From assembly GCF_964355755.1 (NCBI RefSeq), contig NC_092678.1, positions 7,414,922-7,478,921 of the forward strand: a DNA stretch of 64,000 bases, read 5' to 3'. The DNA comes from Antedon mediterranea. Its lineage: Eukaryota > Echinodermata > Crinoidea > Comatulida > Antedonidae. A program made the position numbers and the translations under genes. Below, one piece after another: positions 23,193 to 35,694 of this stretch. Each line of letters begins with the position of its first letter. The first letter of the stretch is position 1. The notes beneath the pieces were generated by a model. The model saw nothing but the letters and a program-made list of their open reading frames with translations. It did no database searches and had not been told where the DNA came from.

Positions 23193-24949
23193 AAAGAGAG
23201 GTTACTCTATCATGTGAACATGGGAGAGAATGAAGAATTGCGCACAGGTGTGGACGACACATATCTCCCAGTGTGCTGATTTCAGTTTTGCATTGGGCAC
23301 TCTTGTGAGAACTGTATAATGTACATTAAAGAAGAAATAAATAATACATAAATATCACTTTTTACTTCAAAATCTATGTTCTAAATATGAATAACATGAA
23401 TTTATAATAATATAATCATAATAATTTTAAATTTTAAATCAAGTACATGTAGTAGATTTTAAAAGCAGTTGAAGTTTTTTTAAGATGGCTGTAAGATCAA
23501 AGGAGAATAGCAACAACACTCATTCATCTATTATTTCGATAATATTTGTTTTACGATTCAAGTCGTAGACGTGCAGTTATGCTAATGTGCGGAGTTAATT
23601 TCAAAAAGAATACTAAATCATGTTTACTACACTCTTCTGATATTGCATCAATGTAATTCAAAGACAGCTATAAAGACCTATTTGTTATCTTTCCATGGCT
23701 ATGTAGCGAAATTTACACTATAAGATAATTCTTTATTACCATATATAGGAGAGGAGGAGAAATGCTGTTAAATCTTTCTGTTGATTCATTGTCCCTCCTC
23801 CCCTACTTTCCGTTCATTCAGATCTTACACTTTTTAAAGATTTGTTTTCATTTTTCTTTTATTAAATGCAAGCATGGAAAGTTTGTATATTACATTATTT
23901 TCTTTAAAATATTTGTTTCATCCAGTTATGTTTTTTCTACCTGGTGGTTGTTTTACTTACAAATACTCTATAGCATACTTTATTCGATATTATGAATTTA
24001 CAGTCAATGAGAACAAATATGACTAGTATATGAGTTCCATCTCACAAGGTATTATATTTTTTTAAAGACAATTTTGAATGTTAATAATTAATCCAGGTAA
24101 TTCAAACTGATTGGATAATAAAGAAATTATTCCACAATACAAAATTTGGTCAAGGGTAATAATAATAATAAATGTACTGTACAAAACAGAAAAATATAAA
24201 AATTGTATATATCTTTTAATTTATATAATGCATGAACCGGGAATGAAAATGTCAAAAGGTCATTTGGTAATATAAAACCAAACTCAAACATTATGATGAA
24301 AAGGGAATGATAGAAATGATCTATCATCAAGTAGCAATCGGTAAAACACGACTAATTGGTAAAAGGCGATTCAGAAATGCAGATATCTGGCACTTTTCCT
24401 ACAAATACCATTTCGTTCTTCCAATAAAACATTCATTAAAAAATATCTATAGAATAAATATGACTTATTGGGAGTCATAGAAACCAGAGGCAATGCCAGA
24501 AAACGCCATTATTCTGCTTCTTGTCAAATGTATTGATGCGCAGTGATCAAAGTGTTATTATGGTATAGTAATATTCAAGAAAAACATTAGGAAAGTACAC
24601 ACATAGGTTAAAGATATACAACACATATTTATCTGAACTGGCCAATATCATTATAAACCATGTTAATTATCAAATATATATATATAATTATAAAATAATT
24701 TGTAAAAACGATATTAGTATTTTAGTTTGACGTACTTTCCTTGTTTATTATTATCAGAAAAAAAATTGTTTTTATAAAAAATGTTCAGGGCTTTTTATTC
24801 ATAACTTCGCTGTTGACTATACTGTAGGTTGCTATGACTATGAAATAGAAACCAAATGAATTTATCAATATTCATATAGATCTTGCAATAGAATTTATTT
24901 AAGGACTGACATACTTGTATTTAAAAAAATGCTTGCTTGCTGGTCTTAA

Positions 24950-25020
24950 AAATTGAACACCAAGCTAGTGATCTGGAGGTTAAGGATTCAAATCGCATTT
25001 AAAAATCAGACATGTATTCA
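24950..25020 (+). mobile_element. Possible SINE head (tRNA-like)
   Basis: CAAGCTAGTGATCTGGAGGT resembles an A box and GGATTCAAATCGC a B box, in correct order and spacing. No tail identified. Confidence 0.35.
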
Positions 25021-25493
25021 CAAATGTACAATATTTGGTAAACATTTTGTCCGAGTTATTTTTTTCCAATTTTTCCAAAAACTAATTCTAAGCTCACATC
25101 GCAAACATTAAGATATACATACAGGAAATAGTATGATTTTGAATATTTGTATTTAGAGCATGGAATTAAACATTCTTATGAGTTCATAGATTCTTTCTTA
25201 GAAGTTGACATTTAATCAAACAAGAAATTGTTATTTATGAATTAATAATTAAAGATGTACTTTTGAAATAAATTTAATGTAAATTTCATGAATAAATTAT
25301 CCAATCAATAAACTTATTGTATGTACTCATTTTTCTCAAAGCCATATATTATCAATAAAAAGATAAATTGATTATGCTGATAAAAATGCTTTGAAATGAC
25401 AAAAAAAAAATGTATTATGAATTTTAAAATAATTGTAATTATTATCATGAATAAAAAAGTAATTTTTCATAAATTTCAATTGTACTTGAGTGA

Positions 25494-25790
25494 GTTTATA
25501 AAGTGAATAGGTTAATAAAAGTGACTAGGTTAATAAAAGTGACAAGGTTAATAAAAGTGACTAGGTTAATAAAAGTTATAAAGTTTATAAAGTGACTAGG
25601 TTAATAAAAGTGACTAGGTTAATAAAAGTGACAATGTTTATAAAGTGACTAGGTTAATAAAAGTGACAATTTTTTTTTAAATGACTAGTTAAAAAACAAG
25701 TGACTAGGTTAACACAAGTGATTAGGTTAACCCAAATAACTAGGTTAACACAAATGACTACATTAACAGAAGTGACAAAATAAAATCTAA
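25494..25790. repeat. 18-bp tandem array (AGTGACTAGGTTAATAAA)
   Basis: About 16 units, uniform at the left (25494-25640) and progressively degenerate rightward (TTAACACAAGTGA, TTAACCCAAATAA forms), with AGTTTATAAAGTGA variants interspersed. Non-coding. Confidence 0.9.
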
Positions 25791-25859
25791 TGTAAAGGAA
25801 TGCAAATTACACGACAAATCACAAAACCTTGTCACTTTTCATATGTAACGTTAAGCATT

Positions 25860-26110
25860 AGTCTAAAATCATAGCTGTTGATCTAATCTGTACACTCGTC
25901 AAGCTGACGATAATGAATTACTTGTGTCATTTCTGTCTTTGTATAATTAAACATGCATCAGTTATACTGATACTATAGTCTGGAGATCATGTTATTAACG
26001 CCAATATGCTATCCGCTGGCCTACATGCGAGTTAGTAATAAACCCAATTAGCAAATCGTTTACGCATTTCAGCTTAAGTTCATCGCTAGCCTAGCTCTGC
26101 ATACGTGATT
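25860..26110. promoter_or_regulatory. Candidate intronic regulatory island
   Basis: Complex, moderately GC sequence with CpGs, no repeat and no ORF, standing out from the AT-rich flanks directly after the 18-bp array. Compositional inference only. Confidence 0.2.
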
Positions 26111-28464
26111 TCTATCATAAACAAGCTGTTTTAAAAAAACTTTATAATTCTAATTTATACTACCGTATGAAGAACTGGAATTTAAGTTAACCGTCTTCAA
26201 AAAAAGTTTATTTTTGTTTTTTCTTTATAAAAATTATGAAAAATATTACTTATAATTATCATATATTATATTATTATTTATTTTATTAAATATTATTAAA
26301 CAGAAATTAAAATTTCTGATCAATAATATTAAATTATAATGGTTTAAAACTAAATGATATGATCTATGTATTTACCTGCTTTAGTAAAATTATATTCTCT
26401 AGGGTCAAAGTTCAAATATATGCTCAAAGGACCAATGAGGAGGTGGTAAAAGACAGTGATACCAAGCCAATAGTCACATGTCATCACTTGTACTGTATTT
26501 CCCTATTAAATACTCATTGAACTTCAGATACTTGATAGTAATTTACTAGAGAACCATGTCCAAATAAACAAGTCTCAAATTTTTTTTCACAAATCACTTT
26601 AAAAGATTTTGGAGAAACACTGATCTTAATTTTTAAAAATACTTTTATTTATAAAGTTTGGTTCGCACTCGGATATAACGCATTGGCATATTGTAATTTG
26701 ATGAATAGTTGAATTTGTAGGATGATCATCTATTGCTAGTGATTGGTCAAATTACTTTCGTGGAAACTTATAACAAAATAATTCTTACAAAGTTATATAA
26801 TATCTAAAATCAAAATGTAGAATTACTATACTGTCTGTAGTAGTAACTGCAGTAAAATAGTTTTGGTGTGATCCTTTATCAAACTCATTTTCTTCAGACT
26901 CTTCCTAACTAATAAACCTTTGTTAATAATCCTATAAATATGAAATACTGTTGAAATATTGTTTAATATGAAGTAATATGAATAAAGTATAGAATTACTG
27001 AATAATATTTTAAAATAAGAACCTATTCTAAAGAGACCAACAAATGGCTACCAAGGGTAAAATAGAAAGTTAAAAGGCTAGAGCACCTGTTAATAAACTA
27101 TAACATGAAAGAAAGTATTTGAAATGTGGTATAATGTAACCATGGTAATATCAATTTGTGATGGTCTTACTAGGGACAAGGTCATGTCATCACCTAGACA
27201 CAAATATCCTCAAACTAACAAATCCCAATTATGGTGTAATTTTGTAAACAGGAGTATTTTATATGACTTTGTAGGCAAACTGTTGAAATATGTCTTGTTT
27301 TATTACCCACTGTTTATAGTTGAAATTCAGGATATAAAAGGGCACTCAGCTTTGGTCCATTATTCCATTGGGACTTTTTTGAAAAATATTTTCCATTGAA
27401 GTTGAAAAGTTAGGAACTAAATTCACATTCTGAACTTTACATTTCTTTACATTTTTTATAACATAAAATTAAATAGAATATTCTTAACAGAAAGCCAGAG
27501 TAATTAATCAAACATTACTTTCATCAACATGGTTAAAAATGACACACTTAGAAATGTTTCCTTTGTCTAAATATTTGCAATATAAAGGAAATGGGTGGTA
27601 TTAAAATAAAATGGTTATCAATTTATAGTCACAGTATAATTAGTTAAACCTTTAATAATTTTAATTACCTGTACTTGTTTTAACTGTTTTTTGTTTGCTG
27701 TTATTTTATGTATAAATCTTCTTGAAGTATTTTTGATCAAAATTCAAATTATTAATTAATCCAGCTTATTAATTCATTCCATTGTATAAGCTGGATATCA
27801 AAATTTATAAATAATTGCAATTAATAATTTACTTAATAGGCTCATTGGAAGAAACTGTTAAATTGAATTTAATTTTTTATTATATTTTTGATTATTAAAC
27901 AGAATTTTTATTTTTAAAATCTAGATTATGTTGGTGGCAGCATACTATATCTATCCTGTTGCTAAAATCCCTCATAAATAATAATCATACTGGTCTACTC
28001 TAGCCTGCATCAAACACATACCATAATCAAAGTACATTCAGGCAGTGTCTACAAATGAAGAGAGCTGATTGGACAACAGCCACCGAAAATCAATAATTAC
28101 TGTGTAACAAAGCAAAGGGCTCTGTCACCCTATTGTTTACTTATGTGTACATGACTGGACTCGGTGTGTGTTCAATTGGATTGCATTAGCAAAGATGGTG
28201 GCATATAGCCTAATTGAATGAAAGCTTAGGGTTTGAATGGTGTGATAATTAAATTGGTTGCATAGAGATGGGTTATTAATGTTAATATTCTATATTAAGA
28301 TGTTCATATTGTTTTATCAATTGATTACATCCATAAAAATGAATAATTAATTTTAAAATATTGAAATTAAACTGATGAACTTAAACAGACCTACTTTATT
28401 AATGTATTTTTTTAGATGTAAATTTAAAAACACATCAATTAAAATGTTTCTGGTATTAGCGAAA

Positions 28465-28672
28465 ATCATGATAGAGGTTGATAAAGCTCTGTCTGCAAAA
28501 GGTTCAAAGTTCAAATCATGATAGAGGTTGATAAAGCTCTTTCTGTAGAAGGTTCCAAGTTCAAATCCTGGTTGTGTGGCTTTTCCTCATTCTCACAAAT
28601 TAGAATTTCTTCTGTAAATGTTCTTTATAATAGATATCAAGCTCAGTGGTCTTATGGTAGGATGTCTACCTA
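28465..28672 (+). mobile_element. SINE-like tRNA heads with 50-bp duplication
   Basis: A 50-bp unit starting ATCATGATAGAGGTTGATAA is duplicated (28465 and 28515); the second is followed by the B-box-like AAGTTCAAATCCTGG. A further A-box-like AAGCTCAGTGGTCTTATGGT lies at 28640. Probably clustered SINE pieces; no intact tRNA fold is visible. Confidence 0.45.
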
Positions 28673-28674
28673 TT

Positions 28675-28852
28675 AAGCACTATCAAACTAGTTTGACAAA
28701 GAAAGATGTGATGTGGCAAAATATGGTATTGCTATACCAAAATATGGTAATGCTATACCAAAATATGGTAGTGATATGACATCATCGTGTCCATATATGG
28801 GCACATCACATTTTGTTGTCACATAAAGTTAGACAGTGTAGACAAAGACACA
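28675..28852. mobile_element. MITE copy with 21-bp internal repeats
   Basis: Same family as 19653: CACTATCAAACTAGTTTGAC at left, and GTCCATATATGGGCACATCA with AGTTAGACAGTGTAGACA at right. It is expanded internally by three copies of a 21-bp phrase AAAATATGGTA(T/A/G)TG(C/A)TAT. Confidence 0.7.
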
Positions 28853-29243
28853 ATAACAGACATAAAATTCAATTCTGACAAGTTTTTCAGAAGTATAGGT
28901 TGTACTGTATCCAATGTAACGTTAGACCACACATGAACCACAAGATTGACTGTATTTAAATCCTTTAAAGAACGTGATAACATAGCTTCAATCCTAAACA
29001 TGTGGCCATATGGTATTTACCTACTATTAAGATCATAAACCTATTTTCACGTACATCATGTTTACATCTGGAAAGACATCACAGAAACCGACTAAATAAA
29101 GTTTATTAATTACTCTCATAACTTATTTCATTATTTTCCAAAATAAACTAATAAATCAATAATATTATTATGGCTCATTGTACCAAAGACATTAAACGTG
29201 AATGCATTTATTATAAATAATACAAATTAATGGACTTTATTAT

Positions 29244-29648
29244 TATTTTAAGTAAATTTTCTTTTGGATGATCCAAAGTCGAATAAAATAATTCGTAAAC
29301 TTACGTTTTTTACTCTAGCTTTCGCTGGTCAACGACGCAGCTTAATCATGAGTGAGTCTCTGTGACTTGGACTTGTTACCATTAGATCAGAGACGACGGC
29401 GGTTTGGAACTCCCAAAATTGTACAACAACTTACTAAAGAGGAGGCCCCGACAATCCCATTTGGGAAAACCTGAACGATCTATAGATGGCGCTATACCAT
29501 ATACGAGATCTAATGGTAACAAGTCCAAGTCACAGAGACTCACTCATGATTAAGCTGCGTCGTTGACCAGCGAAAGCTAGAGTAAAAAACGTAAGTTTAC
29601 GAATTTTATTCGACGTTGGATCATCCAAAAGAAAATTTACTTAAAATA
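29244..29648. mobile_element. Foldback/MITE with ~142-bp inverted repeats
   Basis: Arms 29244-29388 and 29507-29648 are inverse copies differing by about one substitution and a 3-bp indel. The outer end is TATTTTAAGTAAATTTTC and the inner end GTTACCATTAGATC. The 118-bp unpaired centre contains GATGGCGCTATACC. A TA on either side may be the target duplication. No coding capacity. Confidence 0.85.
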
Positions 29649-31559
29649 CTATACAGTGATCCAGATGAACCTTTTTATCTTTATTATTATTGTCAACATA
29701 GAAGACACTGACCACCCTATCCACTACTAATATAATTTAATAACAAATTAAACAGCCGATTTGCGGACAATATCACGTCTGATGATGTTAAACATTAAGG
29801 CCATACCATACCACAGAATCTAACTCCTAAATATTAATTAAAACCTTTAACCTAAACCTCTAAACAATTTGTCACTAAAACTACAGTATCCCACATGGGA
29901 TGAAGATTGCTGGCAATAGACATGATACTGCACGATGTTCAAGGTTGCTAGACTTGATACTGCATGTGTATCGGGTAAAATATTTCCTTTCCTTTACTAA
30001 ATGTTTGATTGCATCGTTATTAAATGTCATATGAAATACCATTAAGAGACTTTAATTTACACGAATGTGATTTATTTGATTCACATAAATACATTTATAA
30101 CTTTGTTTTTTTTTGCAATGCCGTATTTAAAAAACTTGTAACAATTTTTATAAGCTTGTAATTCTCTTTTTTACAATAAATTTTTTTCAAACTAGAAAAT
30201 AAATAGAAATAGCACAATGAAAATTGTAATTGTGATTATGTAACAATCTATTTTACGAATGTTTCTATAAATTGTATAATTAAAATCACAAATTTGATTC
30301 AATTATTGAATAGTTTGCAATAAAATTTCATTATTAATTATAGAATAAATTATATATTATAATTAAATTGTTAACGGCACTATAAAAACTTACTTCAAAT
30401 AAGCCACATTTTCAATTTATGCATACCGGGATAGACGTCAACATAAAATGGAAAATTAATAGCCTTTTGTAGCTTGGAACTACAGACAGCATCCAATGAG
30501 ATCTTTCATACAACAGGGATATCTTGTTACATTACTCATTATTGAATTCGTTTAATCTGCTATTGATGAAATAATAATCTTATTTTAGCTTAGAAACAGC
30601 CTTAAATTGGCTGCAAAAAATGAGCTTCAATTACAAATCTATTTTGATTATAATTTCCTATTCATAATTATTAAAAATTTATTATTTTTTCAATCAATTA
30701 TAATATAATATCAATTTTGACCTTATTAATATACAAATAATATTATTATTGTTTTTAATAATTTTTAAATTAATTTTATTAATCAATGTTGTATCAATTG
30801 AATTTTAGTAATCAACCGAAGAATAAAAATATTATTAACCTACATTGTTTATTAATCATTTTTAAATTAATTTTATTAATCGATGTTGTATCAATTGAAT
30901 TTTAGTCATCATTTTAATCATTAGTTATCAACAGAAGAATAAAAATAATGATTTTCTGGTAAAAAGTGATTAAACCAGTTTCTATGGTAACGGACGATCG
31001 ATTACAGCGTTTTGCATCATGTACCATTCAGAATGTTCTCCCTGAATATTTTAATTTTATAACAAAACATAATTTAAAATGTTAATATCAAGTATTTTCA
31101 TATTTCGTAATCATGTACCGAAAAAAAAAAATCAATTTTAATATTGTCATTTTGCCATGCGACTGTCAAAGTGTAAACATTTTACTAAATTAATAATTAA
31201 CCATATTTATACTTGTATTTTATTAGTTTTTATTTTGTATTTTATTTTATTTTTAAATTTTAATTTTATTTAAATGTAATTTGGAGCGATTTCTCAAAGG
31301 ATCTGTTTTGGTTTTAGCCTATTCTTACTCCTGATTAATTGAGTGCCCAAATAAATATTAAACCCATAAAAGTTAATCCTCTAAAAAGGAGAAACATTTT
31401 AAAAGAATAAACTTGTTTTTGTTTTTAAAAAATGTCAATTTGATCACGCTTTATAGAGATTATTTCAAATTTGAAAAGTTTCATTAACAAAACAAATAGT
31501 TTTATGGCATAAAAATTAGAACAATTCCATAACTTAATAATCGCTTCCAATTAAAATAA

Positions 31560-31800
31560 TTATTCAACAATCACATTCCTCGATCAAACAATACGCATCT
31601 AAGAAAAACAATGCCATTGTAAAGATGAAAGGACAGCTTTTTTAAAGAACCCGGGGAGCATGTCTAACGCGACTATCAAAGACCTAACGAAGGGTGAACT
31701 AAATACTGTAAGCGTTTTTACAATTAGGCTCAAACAAGACCGATTCTGTTATAGGTGTCAATATCGTTGAAATCGAAACTGGCTTTCTTTAAGAATCGAG
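31560..31800. promoter_or_regulatory. Candidate intronic regulatory island
   Basis: Repeat-free, CpG-bearing stretch flanked by very AT-rich DNA (e.g. CCCGGGGAGCATGTCTAACG). Compositional inference only. Confidence 0.2.
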
Positions 31801-32068
31801 TTCTCACGACTGTATACTTATAAACAAGTACTGTAGCAATTTTATTTTAACAATGTATGTAGGTTTTGAATAGAAATTGTTATTTCTACCAGACCCTTAA
31901 AATTACTAATAGTTCAACAAATATGGAAAGTCCATATAATTATTATAGAGAGTAAAACACAATAAATATGGGCAAATAATCAAACCACCCGACATTGCTT
32001 GTGGGTTTATATATATTATTTTACTTCAAAAAAGGAATAATTTATTTTTTGGATTCATACTGTAGTAT

Positions 32069-32390
32069 ACAAATAATGAATGTTTATGAGTGCAATGGTA
32101 CAAATAATGGCACGAGGTGAATGATGAAAGGTTATATCAACGAGGCAAAGCCGAGTTGATATAACCTTTCATCATTCACCAAGTGCCATTATTTGTACCA
32201 TTACACGAATACAAAACATTCATTATTTGTTTTATATAACATCTAGACGTTTTTTTTTCGTACACAAAAATGTTTCAAAAAGTACTATTTAACGATCGTT
32301 GAATAGTGCGTACTATTGCACGCCATGTGACCCACATTCGTCCAATCAAATGACAGGAATTTATATAGGTGTTATATAATAAATAATATT
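32069..32390. mobile_element. Palindromic foldback repeat with downstream body
   Basis: 32069-32150 and 32153-32230 are near-perfect inverse copies containing GGTACAAATAATGGCAC and TGAATGATGAAAGGTTATAT, separated by 2-3 bp, giving a cruciform-capable hairpin of roughly 75 bp per arm. The body to the right (CTATTGCACGCCATGTGACC, 32312-32331) recurs in inverse at 42550-42572. A hairpin-less relative is at 2403-2495. Confidence 0.75.
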
Positions 32391-32994
32391 ATACTTTCTT
32401 ATTTTTATATTGATTAAGGTTTGTATGAGGCATAAACACTGTTTGAATCGCCTTGTATACTGCAAACTTTACTTCAGTTTTATACAATTTATTCAAGTAA
32501 ATCTTTGGAAAAGCATAGCAATAATTTCAATCTAAAAGCAGATCCAACAAGGATACAATTCCCCCAGACCTATACTGTACATCTCTTGGATATTAATGCT
32601 AAAATTACAAGTTCTATTCTGCTATATTTAGACTAAATATTGTAAACTTTGTTTGTGTTCTTAACAGACAAAATAAATGATATTATTCTACTCGAAGAGA
32701 GACGATTGTATTGCATGGATGGGAAAGTTGAATCCAGACAAACGACAACTGCAAGGATATATTTTCACAAACAAATGAAGCATACATTTCTTGCATCCAG
32801 GCGGCTGTTCTTAGATCCTTTCTCAATTGAAAGATAAAAGTACAATATTGATTATGCCATTTGTAGGCGATGTTTAGGAAAAGAGAAATTAGGTCCATGA
32901 TTGTTTGCTGGCTATGTTTCTAATGCATAACAACAAATAACCATCATTTAAAATAGATATAAAAAATAAAATTTAACAGATATTGTTTGTGTTA

Positions 32995-33300
32995 AGTTTG
33001 TGTTTGTTGCCGACTGTTACGACAGTGGAACCGTAATCCATAGCTATAAATATTGGGAAGGGCTCAATGCTCACTCATTACATGGTTCTGGTGATGGAAC
33101 AAGTCTTCTCGACAATAAGCTGTAGGCCCTTGTACACAAAATGGTCGTGTGAACTTTAAAGAACCTATTACATCTTTCAAGACGAATAGGGAGTTACAGT
33201 GCCAGTTCACATACAGCCACTGTTTTGGACAGGGAGGAGAGTGCTATAATTGGCTGCACTGACATGATGTGACCTTTATGGAGAAACATGTTTAATGAAA
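32995..33300 (+). mobile_element. SINE 3' body copy
   Basis: GTGTGAACTTTAAAGAACC followed by TACATCTTTCAAGACGAATA parallels 53970-54015 and the tail at 21375, and GTTCACATACAGCCACTGTT lies downstream. No tRNA-like head was recognised, so it may be 5' truncated. Confidence 0.5.
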
Positions 33301-34169
33301 ATTGTAACATTTACGTCCATTAATTATTTGTTACGCGCCATAAAAAGCATATAATAAGGAGCAATAAAAATTGTGTACGTATGAAAGTGTTAGATCACAT
33401 GTGATGCATATGTGACAATGTATCATAGAAAAAGTTGTAGATACAGTACCGAGAAGCGGCACACAAGATAACTCTAAGAAATAAATAGTATTTTCTAATG
33501 GAATTCTACTAGAAAAAGCACATAATATAAACTTATTATCTTTATGAGCTTGAATGACTGCAAATTTGCAATAACATTAAACAGTAATATCCATAATGAC
33601 AATCGACAATAAAAACCGGGATAAGACATACAAACTTTACTCCATCGCACATCAATCATATTTACAGTCATGTATATGCAGGTGATTTCTCACCTGCTTT
33701 GACAATCCCACAATGCAACTACGCTATTGATCACCATACAGATTCAGTTTTGTAATTATAATTATCATTAGAATATACAAAATGAATATTTTTAGAACTT
33801 AAGGTATGAAGCTTATGTATGGATGGAATGGTTGATTTTAACCTTGACATATGATAAACTAATTTGTGAACTGAAGGTGGATAGGTCTCATCAATACACA
33901 TGTTCTTTATGTAATTGGATCATTTTCATCAGTACAAAATCATTAATCATACAATTTCACGGATCTAGAACTTCTATTAAAATGGTAATAACTTTCCTCA
34001 TTTTAAAATATAAAAAAAAAATTCATAATACTGATAAATTCATATTAAAATAGGTCATGAACTTTATGTGATCTTGGATTAAAATTGTCACATTGAATAT
34101 CAATATGTGGAAACGTGACAAATGATTACAAAGCCGTTTATAATGAGTAGAAAAAAACCATAAAATTAC

Positions 34170-34374
34170 CTTCTCTAAATAATCAACGTGGACCGTGTGC
34201 CATTCTCCATCGCTAACTCCTCCAGGTATGCTTGCCTCCACACTCGTTGTTTCGTCTCCCACAGAAAACGAGAACTGGACTGTGTCGTCAATGATTTCCA
34301 AAGCAATGAAATCGTTTCTCTGATTGTATCGGCCGTTGTAGAAAAGTAGTCCATTTCCAGTCAATGTGGCAAAA
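34170..34374 (-). CDS. Celsr: Celsr exon: laminin G1 core
   Basis: Exon of 205 nt, acceptor ...tttaaatag, donor gtaatt. It translates in frame as FATLTGNGLLFYNGR, NDFIALEIIDDTVQFSFSVG, and VSDGEWHTVHVDYLEK. LLFYNGR, the FIALE strand and the DGEWHTV strand are hallmarks of laminin G folds, and the set closely follows CELSR LamG1. It ends on a complete Lys codon (phase 0). The next coding exon lies about 22.6 kb away, the largest intron in the window. A cassette exon inside that intron cannot be excluded, but none was recognised. Reading past the donor runs into AT-rich non-coding sequence. Confidence 0.95.
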
Positions 34375-34424
34375 CTATTTAAAGAACATAAAACCTTTCA
34401 TTGGAAGTTTTTCAGAAAAGCAAT

Positions 34425-34677
34425 TACCATATATCCTCAGATATAATCCCACTTCGGGTCTAATCCCACACTCTACTTTACATGTGATCTTACAAACAGG
34501 CATATCTTTGGGTGTATTCCCAGTATTTGGTCTGGATAGGCTTATTTCTAGCCAGATTAGTTTTTATAAGAACTGCTTACCAATCACTTTTTTACTGGAC
34601 CAGGGTTTTCTCTGGGTATAGCCCCACCCCCAATTCGTGTTCTAGGGAGGTTGGAATATACCAGAAGATATACGGTA
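34425..34677. mobile_element. Small inverted-repeat element (MITE-like)
   Basis: TACCATATATCCTCAGATAT at left is mirrored by the complement of ATACCAGAAGATATACGGTA at right, with about 18 of 25 positions matching. The interior is C/T-rich with ATAATCCCACTTCGGGTC. Target duplication not clear. Confidence 0.55.
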
Positions 34678-35641
34678 TTAGTTATTGTACACTACTTCCA
34701 TATTAATATCAAAAATTGTTTTATATTAAGTATGATTTTAGCTTTTGTTATAGAGTTTATTTAAACTAATTTTTTTGTAAATTAATATAAAGAATTACAG
34801 TAGTTCTATAGGCTTTTACAACATTCGTTGTTTTATTCTGAAATATTTATCACAATTCTTCACAATTGGGGGTTTGGGGGTTGGGGAGAGGTCATGTGAG
34901 AGTAGATATAAATCAGATTTTTACTTTACTGCATCACGTAAGTACAACTGTAAAGGAACAAAGGTCACAGACTGTACTTGGGACGTCAGCCATTTCTATT
35001 ATTGGTAGCCCCAGCAACTCAAATGTTTGACTTTACTTTAATATCCAAACATCAAATATTGTTCCCCCAGCAAACGTCAGCTATTGGTCCAAACCTTTGT
35101 ACAAAGACTGGATGAAGAGTTGTGTAAATATGCTAGATACAACAATGGTAGCTGCACAAAGTTATGTAGACAAACCAATTTGATGTTATAACAAGGGCTA
35201 GAATATAAATTTTTATAAGCCTAGAGAAGTATTACAGTCTCAAGGGAAGGAACACTGTTGTAACCCTCAGGATTTTACCTTTAACAGGTGGCCTAGTTCA
35301 TAAACCCATTAAATTTTACTATGGAAGAATTAGTTTATGTCCAACAAACCCCTATAAAATATGCAACATTTATTTATTTATGTTTCTTTTTCTGCAAAAG
35401 ATTTACCTGAAACAGGTGACCAGATTTTACAGACTGTATTTTATTTTGAGAATATATATGAAAGAGGCCCCACTGCAGTATTCTCATAATCGTTTAATCA
35501 CACCAATAATACAATGTAAAGTTGCCGAGAGAAATAGACATTTTAAGGGACTAAGAGAAAAGATGCTTGTTGAATTGAAGTGAAGATTTACCAAAACAAG
35601 GCCAACAGCCATAAGTCACGTGCTAAAACGCATAGTGATAC

Positions 35642-35694
35642 CAGACCGACAGACAGACCGACAGAGTGAACTATAGAGTCGCGTCCACGCGACT
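35642..35694. repeat. GACCGACAGA run and 8-bp hairpin
   Basis: CAGACCGACAGACAGACCGA is followed by GTGAACTATAGAGTCGCGTC and a stem AGTCGCGT/ACGCGACT (35677-35684, 35687-35694). It looks like the terminus of a dispersed repeat whose other end was not identified. Confidence 0.4.

Larger units (their letters stand above)
11546..34169 (-). other. Celsr intron inside LamG1 (largest, 22.6 kb)
   Basis: Repeat-rich intron. It carries MITE copies (13898, 19653, 28675), SINEs (19082, 21080, 24950, 28465, 32995), the nested elements at 21418-23192, an 18-bp array (25494-25790) and foldbacks at 29244 and 32069. Unexplained AT-rich stretches with no gene seen: 11546-13840, 14000-15560, 15850-19080, 20010-21080, 23200-24950, 25800-28465, 29650-32069 and 33300-34169. 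Frames of 60-91 codons in these stretches have no recognisable domain. Confidence 0.75.
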
